From the NCBI RefSeq assembly GCF_018143015.1, contig NC_054751.1, positions 15,671,292 through 15,735,291 on the forward strand: a stretch of 64,000 bases of DNA, in the 5' to 3' direction. Of the stretch, positions 25,301-34,860 are shown in pieces. The stretch is from Lytechinus variegatus (lineage: Eukaryota; Echinodermata; Echinoidea; Temnopleuroida; Toxopneustidae). Made by a program: the position numbers and the translations under genes. The notes under the pieces are model-generated. The model was not told where the DNA came from. It did no database searches and saw only the letters and a program-made list of their open reading frames with translations. The first letter of the stretch is position 1. Each line of letters begins with the position of its first letter.

Positions 25301-28300
25301 CATACAGAGTAATTCATTTAATTCACTCTCGACATTTAAGACATGAGAATAAATAATTGATCTTGTTAAATAGTTAAAGGGTAAAACAGAGTGCGGACAT
25401 GGCAGGCAAACATACAGAGCAATTAATTTAATTTACTCTAACACTTAAGAACTAAGAAGAATTTATTTATCTTGTCGAAATGTTAGAGGATAACCAAGAG
25501 TGTGAACTCAGCAGGCAGTTCATTAACTCTATTCTAACACTATAAAGTAAGAAGAAAATTAATTTTGCCCAAAAGATAAAGGTTCACGTGTGAATAAGGC
25601 AGGTAAACATACAAAGCAAGTCAGCATTTCATTTTTCACTCTTCTACCAAGGATCTCACCCAGACTCTTGCTAATCATTACCACAAATCTTCTCACATAC
25701 GTGTCACTACCCGTCCCCATATATACACAGTGCCTGTGACCTCATGCCAAGTCACATAATCCTACGAAAAGCTGGCTCTTTGAACTTGGCATCTCCGTAC
25801 TACGCTTTCAAAGTAAGGATGATTGAGTGTTAACCCTAATTCTCCCGGGGGGGGGGGGCCATAATGGCCCCTCCCCTCAACAATTTTCGCGATATATCTG
25901 CTGCGCGAAATTTTTTCACCTCGCAGCTCACTGACTTTTTACATTCAAGTCTCGCGCAAATTTTGAGACCAAAGTTGTGACGCCCGGGTACGCGGTTACG
26001 ACATTATGCAAGTGCATGTCAGACCCAAAATTGCTCATAAATGTGATTTCATGTACAAATCCAATGCAAATTGCGTATTTAGCCAAAATTCATAAATGTA
26101 TCATTATTTCTACTTTTACTGATTAAACTTAATTAATTTTGCCTTGTTTATGATCAGAATTATGTCTGGAACAATTTCCATTGAAAAAACAATAAAAAAC
26201 AAAAGTAAAAAACAAAGAAATACATAAGAAATTCATAAAACAATAAAATACATAAGAAATTTATTTCCAAACCAAAGTTTTTTTGAATTACGATTGTTAA
26301 GAATGCTACAAAGAAAATTTTTACCAAAAATTAGCATTCTAGGAGCTTTATTTAGTGAATTAGAGCAAAAAGTATGATTTATGCATAAATTAGCATAATT
26401 AATTCATATAAAATAAAATCTCATTATTTTGGAAAATTTTACCATACAGCCTTGTAGATTACATCGCACACTACCAGCATGCAAATTTTTGCGTCGCTCG
26501 CGCGATCGGTGGCCGAGATCTTAAGGGGGGGCCATAATGGCCCCCCCCCGGAAATGACAAGAATAAAAATACCCCGGGAGATTTAGGGTTAAAGACAATC
26601 CTAATGTACATAGTCCAATGGCAAGAGATGTACTGTGTTTTGAGTTCATTGTCCCCTTTTTTGTTGGATTGTTTTTCAGGATGGCGTTGGAGCGAGCCTG
26701 TACTCTGCTGAGTGTGAATCATGGAATCCACCGTATGGACAACGTCTGGGGAGTAGGAGGTGGAATCAGACCAGTCAAGATGCTCGTTAAAAAGGTAATA
26801 CAATTTTTCTTTTTTAGAGACGTCGTTCCAATGTATTAAACGCTTTATGATAGTGGATTATTATTATTCTTCCTTTGTATTTTATAATTTTTGTCTCACC
26901 TGCATAGCAGAGTGAGATTGTAGGCGCCGCTTTTCCGACGGCGGCGGCATCAACATCAAATCTTAACCTGAGGTTAAGTTTTTGAAATGACATCATAACT
27001 TAGAAAGTATATGGACCTTGTTCGTGAAACTTGGCCATAAAGTTAATCAAGTGTTACTGAACATCCTATTAGAGTTTCATGTCACATGACCAAGGTCAAA
27101 GGTCATTTAGGGTCAATGAACTAAGACCATGTTGGGGGAATCAACATCAAAATCTTAACCTGAAGTTTTTGAAATGTCATCATAACTTAAAAAATATATG
27201 GCCCTAGTTCATTAAACTTGGACATAAGGTTAATCAAGTATTACCAAACATCCTGCATGAGTTTCATGTCACATGACCAAGGTCAAAGGTCATTTAGGGT
27301 CAATGAACTTTGGCCAATTTGGGGGTATCTGTTGAATTACAATCAAAACTTTAAAAGTTTTTGGATCTGATTCATGAAACTTCGACATAATATTAATCAA
27401 TTATCACTGAACATCCTGTGCAAGTTTTAGGTCACATGATCAAGGTCAAAGGTGAGGTCATTTAGGGTCAATGAACTTTGGCCAAATTGGGGGGTATTTG
27501 TTGAATTACCATCATTACTTTGGAAGTATGTTGGTCTAGTTCATAAAACTTGGACATAAGAGAAATCAAGTATCACTGAACACCCTGTGCGCATTTTAGG
27601 TCACATGACCAAGGTCAAAGTTCAATGAACTTTTGCCATAATGGGGGTATCTGTTGAATTACCATCATAACTTTGCAAGTTAATTGATCTGACTTTTGAA
27701 ACTTGGACATAAGAGTAATCAAGTATCACTGAATATCCTGAGCAAGTTTCAGGTCACATGATCAAGGTCAAAGGTCATGTGAGATCAATGAACTTTGGCC
27801 GCATTGGGGATATTTGTTAAATTACCATCCTATCTCTGTAAGTGTATTGGTCTAATTCATGAAACGTGGAAATAAGAGTAACCAAGTATCACTGAACATC
27901 TTGTGTGAGTTATAGTAGTTTAAAAGTCAGCACTGCTGCTATGTTGCTATGGTGAGACGGCCAGAGGCATTCCACTTGTTTCATTTGTTACATTGAGAGT
28001 GTTCACAAAGAGAAAATTTTTTTTTTACTCAGAAAAGTGTTTCCCATTTCATTTTCCTTGATGAATCATGCATTGAATATTTTCCCTAGGGAAAAAGTGA
28101 ACTATTTGTTTTCCGCAGCACCCCTATACACATAAGACGGGGCACAGATCCTTGAGAGTCAATTTTCTTTGCATTTGGTGTACCTGTCCTCTTTTTTGGA
28201 ACGAGTTATGAACATCATGAACATCAATGAACTATCTGGTGTTCCTTGGATCTTAATATTTTTAGCTATATCCTTGAGGATCATGGTATATTTGTATATA

Positions 28301-31300
28301 ACCATTCTTATTTATTTCTAATTTTCCTTGTAGATGGTGTTGCTCTTGAAGGAGTACCTTTCCAGCGGTGAGGTTCCCGAGGCTGTGCGGTGTCTTCAGG
28401 AACTAGAAGTTCCTCACTTCCACCATGAACTGGTCTATGAGGTAAGAGCGATTCCCTATCCTTTCCCTCAGCAAGAAATTGATCTGTGCTGTGCTGCACT
28501 TGACCCAGGTGAAGTAAATGGGTTTCATGACGCACCTGCGTACATGTGGTAGTCCACTTTTTAACTTGAAAATCGAAAAGTTCCTACTATTTCAGTTTAT
28601 CCACACAGCCTCAAAACTTATCCATTTGGGCCTGTGCAAGATATTGACAATACCTATGATAGTAGAATACATGTGAGATGCCCCCTTAATCGTTTGGAAA
28701 CTCTTACGGCGTCCATAGTCTGATGTGACCTAAGCATAAGGGAAATATATTCCCAAGAGTGCTCCGGTGTACTTGAAATTTGATGTGAAATTGTACTTGG
28801 CGCTCTAAGTCTTAGAGAAATCATGTAAAAACCCTTCATGATTTGAAAATACAAAAGAACTTGAATTTTGAATGACAATTGGATTGTCAATGTTTGGAAA
28901 GTCTCATTTTCATGCCTGTGGGGTTGATGATACTAGTACACTTATGTTTACCATGCATGGTTTATACACACTGAGGCCTAGATCATTTTCACACAGTGAT
29001 TAAAAAAATGATGACCCTTTGCTGTTCACTTGGTTATAAACATGGTTCAGGATATGGACATTCCTTCTGTTATTGTTATTATGTTATTAATGCTATTGTA
29101 ATAGTACAGCTTTATGAAAGATGACCTCGATTCCGTGTTTCCTGTCATTAGAAACTTCCTTTCTTGAAGCTTCCTTCTGGTCCCAGGGATCTATCAAATT
29201 TGAAATAGGACCAAGTTAACAAGTACTGTACAAAAAAAAATGTTCAGTTCAAAATTTCGTCATTGTTTTTGTGTTGACAAATTTGGAAAGCCAGTTATTT
29301 CAGAAAAATTGTGTTTCAGAATCTCAGTATTCACATGGTGCATTATGATCATATAATTTTTTTTTTTAATGTCACTTGTCTATAATGAATCTAAGCTTTC
29401 CAATGCTTTGGTCAGAATATTGTTGGATGATCCTTCTGTGTGATTGTTTTTGAGCTTAGATTTCATGATATCACTCAGTTCAGTTTATATCCTACATAGA
29501 TTGAATCCTGTATAGTGATTGGTTCAAATAGCATCATGTGACCGAATATATTTCAACTATGATGTTTGTTGAGTGACGTCAGACCTTGATATTTTTTGCT
29601 ATACCAATATTCTGACATCACTATTTCAGAAAACTGGATATTTAGCTAAACTCTCCGGCGCACGGCCAGCGAAGCTCTCTCCCGGGCAAGTCCCGCGATG
29701 CGTTGGCGCAGACACTCATCTGCATTTTGCTGAGCGCGGTGGCTCAGAGAAAAGTAGGTAATTCAAGGCAAGTAACCGGACTTTGCAAGCTCAGCGCATA
29801 GATTTGGGTTATAAATTATTAAAAGTAGGATATAAAACAAATATATCAGGCGTTTCAGTCGAAAGCATAGTGGAAATTGTTAATCCTGGGTTGGACTGCA
29901 AAACTACTCTATTTCCCTTGGGGCTTCTCCCCTGAAGAAAAATAGTAATTGCTAGACCAACCTTGGATAAATAATTCCACTGTACTTTCTCAAAGCCTGA
30001 TATATTTGTTTATTATGTAACTGTACCAGGGTTCCATAACACAAAGGTTAGCAATTGATTGTACGCTTGATTTTCATGATTGATTGTACATTGTGGTCTT
30101 TGCAATCAATCTTTGTGTTACGGGCCCCAGGTCTAGATGTACGGAGATATAGTGACAAGTAACCTTGGGTTTTACAGACTGTCCCGTGAATGCAATGTTT
30201 ACCGCAACTGTTTTTATCTTTCATAATTTTCTCTCGTTTCAGGCTTGTGTGATGGCTCTGGAGGTAGGAGGAGAGAAGACAACAGAAATGATGGTGGCCC
30301 TACTAAAAGAAATGTATTCAACAACCATCATCACCTATGACCAACTTGTGTCTGTAAGTTCTATTTTTGTAGCTCAGTCGGTGGAGCAGGGGTTCCTGAT
30401 TACGGTGGCCCGGGTTAACTTTCCCACTTGATGCGCTAGTGCCCTTTGGTAAGGCATTAATCCTCATCACTTTGTCCCTCGGAGAGGACCTTTAGATGTC
30501 AGTCCTCTGGTTGCTTGCTTACAAGCATTCATGCTTTCTTAGCAGTAGGGTAAAACAAATAACCCCCCTATTTACCATGTACGTTTTCACTGCAGAGATG
30601 GTAATAATTACGTAATTTGCATTGCTTTGAGACAGCTGTGAAGGCTGCAGTGGGGCAATTTGTCCGTTTCTTATAAAATGTCCGCCTACCTTCATTATCA
30701 TGAGACAGTTGTGGGCGGACCACTTTTTCCTAAGACATAAAGTAGAACCTCTTCATATCAGGAAAACCGGTATTTTATCATTTGTAACAATTCATTTCAC
30801 TTGAATTCTTTTCCAGGGTTTTGAGCGTGTGTTTGATGCCTTGCCCGACTTGGTTCTGGACGTACCGTTTGCCTACCAGATTATGGACTACTTTGGGGAC
30901 CTGTGCGTGAAAGAGAAACTCATGTCGCTGCAGATGAGGGACAAGGTCCCAAGCAGGTAAAAGATAAAACCAAGCCTGGAGGGAACTGTGGTGGGTGGGA
31001 GGTGGCATTGGTCTCTATACAGATGAATCTGTCCAAGTAAAATCTTTTGAGACCACTGAAATCTGTTTGATTTCAATATGGATACCAGTTGTGGTAACAA
31101 TCTAAAATAAGTTTGAACAGAATTCAAGAAATTTACTACCAATGTGTTTATGTGTATGAATAATATGCAAATGATTATGGTAAAAATTGTGCAATTTCTG
31201 AGAAATTTATAAAAACAAGCACAGTATTCCACCAAAATTGAGTCTTTTTTCTAAGCAATAGTGTTACTTTGCCCCACATGTGCTCATCTGCGTTGTTGAT

Positions 31301-34290
31301 CTCCACTTTTCAGCTTAGATTTCGTGATCTCACAGAGTTGTGTTTATGTAAGTAAACCAGATCTAGCATGCTGTGATGGCAATTGACCTCGCTGTTACAG
31401 ACTTTCCCATGAAATCAACGTTTACATCCTCTAACCTTTAAGCCCGCTGCACACAACACGGTCCAATTATGGCATAATTTTGGAACAAATGGCAGGTTGC
31501 ATTAAATATGGAAGATGTGAATTAATTTATCTGAAGTTTGCCATAATCCTAGGAACACTGAAATCAGAATTTTACTTTGCTGTAATCCTTCTGATTTGTT
31601 TTAGTAAAGTCAAAATTGGCTCCCAAGTTGCAGCCAATGATGTCATCATTATGACTTTGAATTTGATATGCTTTTACTCCAACAGGGAGGCTCCATATAG
31701 ACTAGAATGTTCATTAGTATTTATACTAGCAATACTAGCCATACTAGCCATCCCAGCCATGGCGTAATTTCCTTCAGCCGTAATTTCCTTTAGCAAGAAA
31801 CTTATCCACATTGTGCTGCACTCGACTCAGGTGAGGTGAATGGGTACCCGGCAGGATTAATTCCTTGAATGCACGAGCGCTGAAAGGCAGCTCGAGCTAA
31901 AGGCAGGGTAATAATAATAATAACAACGCGCCTCGGAATAGAATATTTCTAGATAGATGGCGCTATACAAATGCCTATTATTATTACTACTATTTGGAGC
32001 TTTGATCATCAAGTTTGTATAGGTTGAAATGTTCATGAAATCAAATCGCAACAGATTGTGTAAGCTGCACTGGGCTTTAGTCAAAACTCAACTTAGAAGA
32101 TGTAAATAATACATGTTTGCATATTCTGTTCTGAAAAAACATGCTTTGACTTGGGCAACTTCTGGAAGGTGGACTTAAAGCATTGTATGATTTATTTATG
32201 ATAGTTAGCCATCATGCTTTATAAGCACATGTTTCCCCATATTTTTGTTTTCGGGTATCTGGGGCTACAGTATGATGAAAAAATTTGTTACATTGCAGCT
32301 TCAGTCAATAGGCGATAATTGGGTACATGAAACGTCACCTTACACGGTATTGTAGAAAATATTTGAAAAGGTATGGAACCATATGTCAGATTATTAGCTG
32401 GTGATAATTGTATACTCTTGGGTTTATGAATATAAAATATTTCAATCGTCGTGGAAGAAAATTAACGTACGATCATGCTTTGGCATCGGGTTTTATGGTT
32501 TCACTTCATTTGCAAGCAATATCATAAAGAATAACATATTATGAGGACATTGAACTAGCTAACCTCCATATCAGTTACTTTCCTTGTAGTTGTTGTTAAA
32601 GGACAAGTCCACCCCAAACAAAAACTTGATTTGAATAAAAAGAGAAAAATTCAACAAGCATAACACTGAAAATTTCATCAAAATCGGATGTAAAATAAGA
32701 AAGTTATAGCATTTTAAAGTTTTGCTTCATTTCGCAAAACAGTTATATGCACATCTCGGTCGGTATGCAAATGAGGAACTGATGACATCACTCTCTCACT
32801 ATTTCTTTTGTATTTTATTATATGAAATGTGAAATATTTTTATCTTCTTGTCATTGTCATGTGAAATGAAGTTTCATTCCTCCCTTAAACATGTGGAGTT
32901 CCATTATTTTAACATTTTGTGCTTCAGGCAAGGAGGTCCTATAAATTTATATAGAAATATTGTATAATTCAAACAAAAACAAAAGAAATAGTGACATCAT
33001 CGACTCTCTCATTTGGATGTAACTGGCTCGTTCATATAACTATTTTGTTAGAAATAAGCGAAACTGAAATGTCATAACTTTATTATTTTACATCTGATTT
33101 TGATGAAATTTTCAGCATTGTGCTTGTCTGATTTTTCTCTATTGATTCAAATCAACATTTTTCTGAGGTGGACTTGACCTTTAATTCTGTCTCCTGGGCC
33201 CAGTAACACAAAGATTAGCGATGAAAAGCAAATATGAGAGGATAATTCTGATTGGTTCCTGGTCAGTATTTTGCGCCAAATGCGCATGTTATGTTGATAT
33301 TGATTGGTCAGTTCATTTAACGGAGCCCTGGTATAGTGAGTCTTATCACAACAGGATGTAAAATTGAGGCCATAAGTTAACATACACCCACGGAATTCAG
33401 GGAAATTTGCTCGCTTGCCAAGCATTGTAAAATTTACTGTTTCTTCAGAAATATAAATACTACCGTGACTAATTTGGTATCAAATTAAAGAGCGTATTAA
33501 ACTCTTTCACATAAGTGGGATGCTGTTGGGATTAAAGTATATTTCAGTTAGAAGTTTATTTGAAGAAAAAAAAGGAATATTCGTGCTAAATGTACTCTAT
33601 TGTTTGTTATTCTATTTTCTAACATCGTTTCATAGAAATATATAAACGTCAAATCTGTGATTTATAATTACAAAATATGAAGATTTGGGGGGAGAAAATG
33701 ACACCTAAGTATTTTTAGCTCCTGATGACAAAGCAATGTGATGAAGGGGCATGATATACTCACTTGTTTGATATTTGTCCTGATACTAGTAGCACAAATA
33801 TTTTATAAGATATGGTAAATTTTATGATGTCTGGCAAGTGTCAACTTTTCTTTGAGTTTCCTGGGTGTATGTAAACTTCTGGCCTCAACTGTATATCATA
33901 GGAGATGTAACTCTGTAGACAAGTCTCAGGACATTGAATCACCTGATCTGGGGTTCAAATCCCACTGCAGTACTCACAACCTATGGCAAGGCATTTATCT
34001 ATATTTGCCTTTCTATACCCAGGTGTAATAATTGGGTACCCAAAAGGAAGGAATTCCTTGAATGTTTAAGCACGTGATCGGGGTATCCATGAATAAGCCT
34101 ATTGGTTCAACAATTTGAATCATTGTATGAACTGCCATATCAGTGTTGTATATAATCATTAATATTTTCATTGTTTTATACCAAATCTATTGTTATACTA
34201 CAACTATTACGCAATTTTCTTCCTTGCAGAGGCCGAAAGCGTTTCGTTTCAGAGGGTGATGGCGGACGCGTCAAGGATGAAAGCAAGTGA
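16047..34290 (+). CDS. PDCD4: PDCD4, programmed cell death 4 (translation inhibitor, two MA3 domains)
   Basis: Ten coding exons join in frame to 465 residues (human protein about 469): 16047-16362, 18202-18308, 23910-24023, 24508-24735, 25198-25295, 26680-26794, 28334-28441, 30243-30353, 30817-30956, 34230-34290. Every intron is GT/AG. The amino-terminal part has a basic patch (KKAKRRLKR, residues 53-61) and the family hallmark [18 protein letters not shown] spanning exons 1-2. The first MA3 domain is about residues 142-287 and the second about 325-446. The eIF4A-contact acidic residues in LPELTLD (E245, D249) and LPDLVLD (D410, D414) are kept. The tail [11 protein letters not shown] (S453) matches the AKT site of vertebrate PDCD4. 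PDCD4 binds eIF4A and blocks its helicase role in translation initiation. The vertebrate beta-TrCP degron DSGxxS is not present; DSEEGDS at residues 22-28 is only a loose echo. The start codon is the first in-frame ATG, with G at +4. Confidence 0.96.
16456..16740. mobile_element. Inverted-repeat miniature element in PDCD4 intron 1
   Basis: The left end GGGCCGATGGAAAGGGTCTT pairs with the right end AAAGACCCTTTCGTGCAATCGGCCC, and pairing continues through GGACC..TCTTTC to about 45 bp. 285 bp, no coding frame. No target duplication could be defined. Confidence 0.7.
17459..17762. repeat. Perfect-looking 152-bp tandem duplication in PDCD4 intron 1
   Basis: The segment from GATGTCCTAAATTTTTTGTT to TCTTTTCTTTGGGAA occurs twice in direct tandem with a period of 152 bp. 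I saw no difference between the copies, so it is recent or an assembly artefact. It abuts the truncated TTAA-family fragment at 17764. Confidence 0.85.
17764..17867. mobile_element. Truncated TTAA hairpin element
   Basis: Contains the right-half signature of the family (CCGATTTTGATGAAATTTTC, then CCCTTTAA). It starts abruptly next to the 152-bp duplication, so the left part is lost. It is more diverged than the three complete copies. Confidence 0.6.
18202..18308 (+). CDS. PDCD4: PDCD4 coding exon 2
   Basis: Acceptor TTTATTTAG, donor GTACCG. It encodes [10 protein letters not shown] at its start and [10 protein letters not shown] at its end, the conserved linker before the first MA3 domain. 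It ends in phase 0. Confidence 0.93.
18309..22340. other. PDCD4: PDCD4 intron 2, first part
   Basis: Intron 2 runs to 23909. This stretch is AT-rich with many TACATGTA words, a G16 run at 20457-20472 and a TAA/TTA-rich patch near 20140-20290. I see no exon or RNA gene here apart from the tandem duplication at 19661. Confidence 0.6.
19661..19832. repeat. 86-bp tandem duplication in PDCD4 intron 2
   Basis: TACCAAAACTGGCATTTACC through CCCAAATGTTATAT is present twice in direct tandem, with a period of 86 bp and no visible difference. No coding content. Confidence 0.85.
22341..22487. mobile_element. GGGGAGTGTTTCATGAA-type miniature element, PDCD4 intron 2
   Basis: The ends are GGGGAGTGTTTCATGAAG and CATGAAATGCTCCCC, imperfect inverted repeats about 145 bp apart. 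The interior shares ATGTTATAAGCTACT and CTGATTGG with the element at 24277-24480. Its termini resemble the family at 42266-42424. Confidence 0.6.
23310..23739. mobile_element. Foldback element in PDCD4 intron 2
   Basis: A long imperfect palindrome: GAATTCGCAAAGGTGGTTTT on the left against AAAACCACCTTTGTGAATTC on the right, with CCATGGTTTATGCA / TGCATAAACCATGG and GCGCGC-bearing words paired further in. In the centre, TTATTCATGAGTCCAC is itself inverted and then repeated in tandem. Non-coding. It ends 170 bp before exon 3. Confidence 0.7.
23910..24023 (+). CDS. PDCD4: PDCD4 coding exon 3
   Basis: Acceptor CCCATACAG, donor GTGAGT. It encodes 38 residues including [13 protein letters not shown] [14 protein letters not shown], the first helices of MA3 domain 1. 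Phase 0 at both ends. Confidence 0.93.
24277..24480. mobile_element. Inverted-repeat element(s) in PDCD4 intron 3
   Basis: A left end TGGAGCATTTAATGAAAA and an inner TTCATGAAATGTTCCC, followed by a second partial unit ending GATGAAACACTTCCC. It shares TGTTATAAGCTACTGGAAAT with 22341-22487 but is more degenerate. It lies directly before exon 4. Confidence 0.5.
24508..24735 (+). CDS. PDCD4: PDCD4 coding exon 4
   Basis: Acceptor TTTCATAG, donor GTAAGA. It encodes 76 residues with [14 protein letters not shown] and [10 protein letters not shown], the core of MA3 domain 1 and its eIF4A-contact loop. Phase 0 at both ends. GC content is clearly higher than in the flanking introns. Confidence 0.95.
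25198..25295 (+). CDS. PDCD4: PDCD4 coding exon 5
   Basis: Acceptor CTCCTAG, donor GTAAGC. It encodes [15 protein letters not shown] and on to the end of MA3 domain 1, and ends in phase 2. The 3' end of this exon and its donor are repeated downstream (see 25263-25625). Confidence 0.93.
25263..25625 (+). repeat. Tandem copies of the exon 5 3' end and splice donor
   Basis: The 110-bp segment starting GTTGAAGGGTAACACAGAGT within PDCD4 exon 5 is followed by related segments at about 25373, 25482 and 25575. The donor GGCAG/GTAAGC of the exon appears as GGCAG/GCAAAC, then AGCAG/GCAGTT, then GGCAG/GTAAAC. Copies share CATACAGAGTAATT-like words. The first unit is the functional exon; the others are decayed intronic copies. 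Confidence 0.75.
25830..26592. mobile_element. TTAA-bounded inverted-repeat element in PDCD4 intron 5
   Basis: Left end TTAACCCTAATTCTCCCGGG; right end CCCGGGAGATTTAGGGTTAA. Inside both ends is GGCCATAATGGCC next to poly-G/C runs. 763 bp, AT-rich core, no coding frame. TTAA at each end again suggests a TTAA-targeting transposase, in a family different from 8457-9067. A fragment of its right end seems present at 5190-5225. Confidence 0.7.
26680..26794 (+). CDS. PDCD4: PDCD4 coding exon 6
   Basis: Acceptor TTTTTCAG, donor GTAATA. It encodes [10 protein letters not shown] and the glycine-rich DNVWGVGGG segment between the two MA3 domains. Starts in phase 2, ends in phase 0. Confidence 0.93.
26892..27980. 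repeat. Interspersed repeat with five internal tandem units, PDCD4 intron 6
   Basis: Starts GTCTCACCTGCATAGCAG and ends CTGCTATGTTGCTATGGTGAGACGG, which are imperfect inverted ends. Between them the word GTCACATGACCAAGGTCAAA or a close variant recurs at about 27081, 27268, 27431, 27600 and 27753, giving units of 153-187 bp. Each unit also carries CATCATAACTT, AAACTTGGACATAAG, ATCAAGTATCACTGAACATC and GGGTCAATGAAC. I recall this type as a common interspersed repeat of marine invertebrate genomes, but cannot name it. It is non-coding. Confidence 0.75.
28334..28441 (+). CDS. PDCD4: PDCD4 coding exon 7
   Basis: Acceptor CCTTGTAG, donor GTAAGA. It encodes [10 protein letters not shown] and [14 protein letters not shown], the strongly conserved start of MA3 domain 2. 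Phase 0 at both ends. Confidence 0.95.
28478..28530. repeat. Fragment of a SINE tail, PDCD4 intron 7
   Basis: TGTGCTGCACTTGACCCAGG, then TGAAGTAAATGGGT, matches the segment near 31812-31845 with few changes. Too short to assign further. Confidence 0.45.
29835..30012. mobile_element. Inverted-repeat miniature element, PDCD4 intron 7
   Basis: Ends AAACAAATATATCAGGCGTT and AAAGCCTGATATATTTGTTT are mutual inverse repeats, and pairing continues through CATAGTGGAA/TTCCACTGTA and GGTTGG/CCAACC. 178 bp, non-coding. Confidence 0.7.
30029..30127. mobile_element. GGGCCCCGTAACACAAAG-type miniature element, copy 1
   Basis: GGGTTCCATAACACAAAGGTT on the left is answered by ATCTTTGTGTTACGGGCCCC on the right, with GCAATTGATTG / CAATCAAT inside. 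Related ends occur at 33196 and 35493. Non-coding. Confidence 0.65.
30243..30353 (+). CDS. PDCD4: PDCD4 coding exon 8
   Basis: Acceptor CGTTTCAG, donor GTAAGT. It encodes 37 residues from [11 protein letters not shown] to ITYDQLVS in MA3 domain 2. The SINE at about 30360 begins within a few bases of the donor. Confidence 0.93.
30360..30560 (+). mobile_element. tRNA-derived SINE, uninterrupted copy
   Basis: An A-box-like TAGCTCAGTCGGTGGAGC and a degenerate B-box-like CGGGTTAACTTTCCC are followed by a non-tRNA body (GGCATTAATCCTCATCAC, GGAGAGGACCTTTAGATG, TTGCTTGCTTACAAGCATTC). The same body on the minus strand is split by the insertion at 46648-48561. It begins a few bases after the PDCD4 exon 8 donor. 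Confidence 0.7.
30817..30956 (+). CDS. PDCD4: PDCD4 coding exon 9
   Basis: Acceptor TTTTCCAG, donor GTAAAA. It encodes [17 protein letters not shown], with the second eIF4A-contact pair, and ends LRD-like QMRDKVPSR. Phase 2 at the 3' end. Confidence 0.93.
31800..31990 (+). repeat. SINE tail with ATA microsatellite, PDCD4 intron 9
   Basis: GTGCTGCACTCGACTCAGGT, GGGTACCCGGCAGGATTAAT and CTTGAATGCACGAGCGCTG lead into a TAATAATAA run, then ATGGCGCTATACAAATGCC and a second ATT run. These words recur in other SINE remnants of the window (28478, 33985, 48660), so this is a SINE 3' part. The RNA polymerase III head is not visible. Confidence 0.55.
32596..33184. mobile_element. TTAA-bounded hairpin element, copy 3 (PDCD4 intron 9)
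   Basis: Starts TTAAAGGACAAGTCCACCCC and ends GAGGTGGACTTGACCTTTAA. The palindromic halves match copies 1 and 2 over their full length, with small deletions. 589 bp, non-coding. Confidence 0.85.
33196..33330. mobile_element. GGGCCCAGTAACACAAAG-type element, degenerate copy
   Basis: GGGCCCAGTAACACAAAGAT at the left resembles the ends at 30127 and 35493. The right end, near CGGAGCCCTGG, is poor. It contains two CTGATTGG/TGATTGG words. It abuts the TTAA element. Confidence 0.4.
33910..34110 (+). repeat. SINE remnant before PDCD4 exon 10
   Basis: A B-box-like GGGGTTCAAATCCCACTGC is followed by GGCAAGGCATTTATCT, TTGGGTACCCAAAAGGAAGG and ATTCCTTGAATGTTTAAGCA, in the order expected of the tRNA-derived SINEs here. 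The A-box is decayed. Confidence 0.55.
34230..34290 (+). CDS. PDCD4: PDCD4 coding exon 10 and stop
   Basis: Acceptor TCCTTGCAG. It encodes [19 protein letters not shown] followed by TGA at 34288-34290. The tail carries the conserved basophilic phosphorylation motif around S453. Confidence 0.95.
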
Positions 34291-34860
34291 GACAGAGGGT
34301 AGAACCCTGAAGACGAGTTGTAAAATGTGTGGCCACCGAATCGTAACTAAGTATCGTAATAACGCATGGTCTAGAAAGAAAATAACTAAGTAAGCAAAGT
34401 TAAGGACTACATTAAATGTGAAGGTGCCACTCAGGAATTTATTGTACATAGTTGTGCAAAAAGACTTGTAAAAAGAAAAAAAAAAGAGTATAACTATAGT
34501 TTGTTTAAAAAAAAAGGGATCCTGGATCATATGCTGAGAAGACAGTTCAAAACTGATTTTATGTAAAGAAAAAAAAAGAGAGAGGATTATTTTTCAAATG
34601 CAGTCCGAGTTGTGCTTCATTATCAATGTTTCATTCAATTTTTTTTTTTCAAATGCCTGGCAGCATGAAAGACAGGGCTGTTAATGCTTCTTCCTATGTT
34701 TGTTGTAGTTGACCGGTCAGTATAACTCTTACTAATTACTTTTGATTTGATCCGTCTTATGTAGATACTTGCCCCATACTTTTCTGTTTTTTAACATTTC
34801 AGCCTTCCTATGTTAAGCCCGAATGGGGTATAGTTTGTAATAAAGGAACTTTTAATTCGT
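34291..34860 (+). other. PDCD4: PDCD4 3'UTR with candidate AATAAA polyadenylation signal
   Basis: Sequence after the stop codon is T- and A-rich. An AATAAA hexamer at 34839-34844 is the first full signal seen after the stop codon, implying a 3'UTR of about 570 bases. The end site is not verifiable from the sequence alone. Confidence 0.45.
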
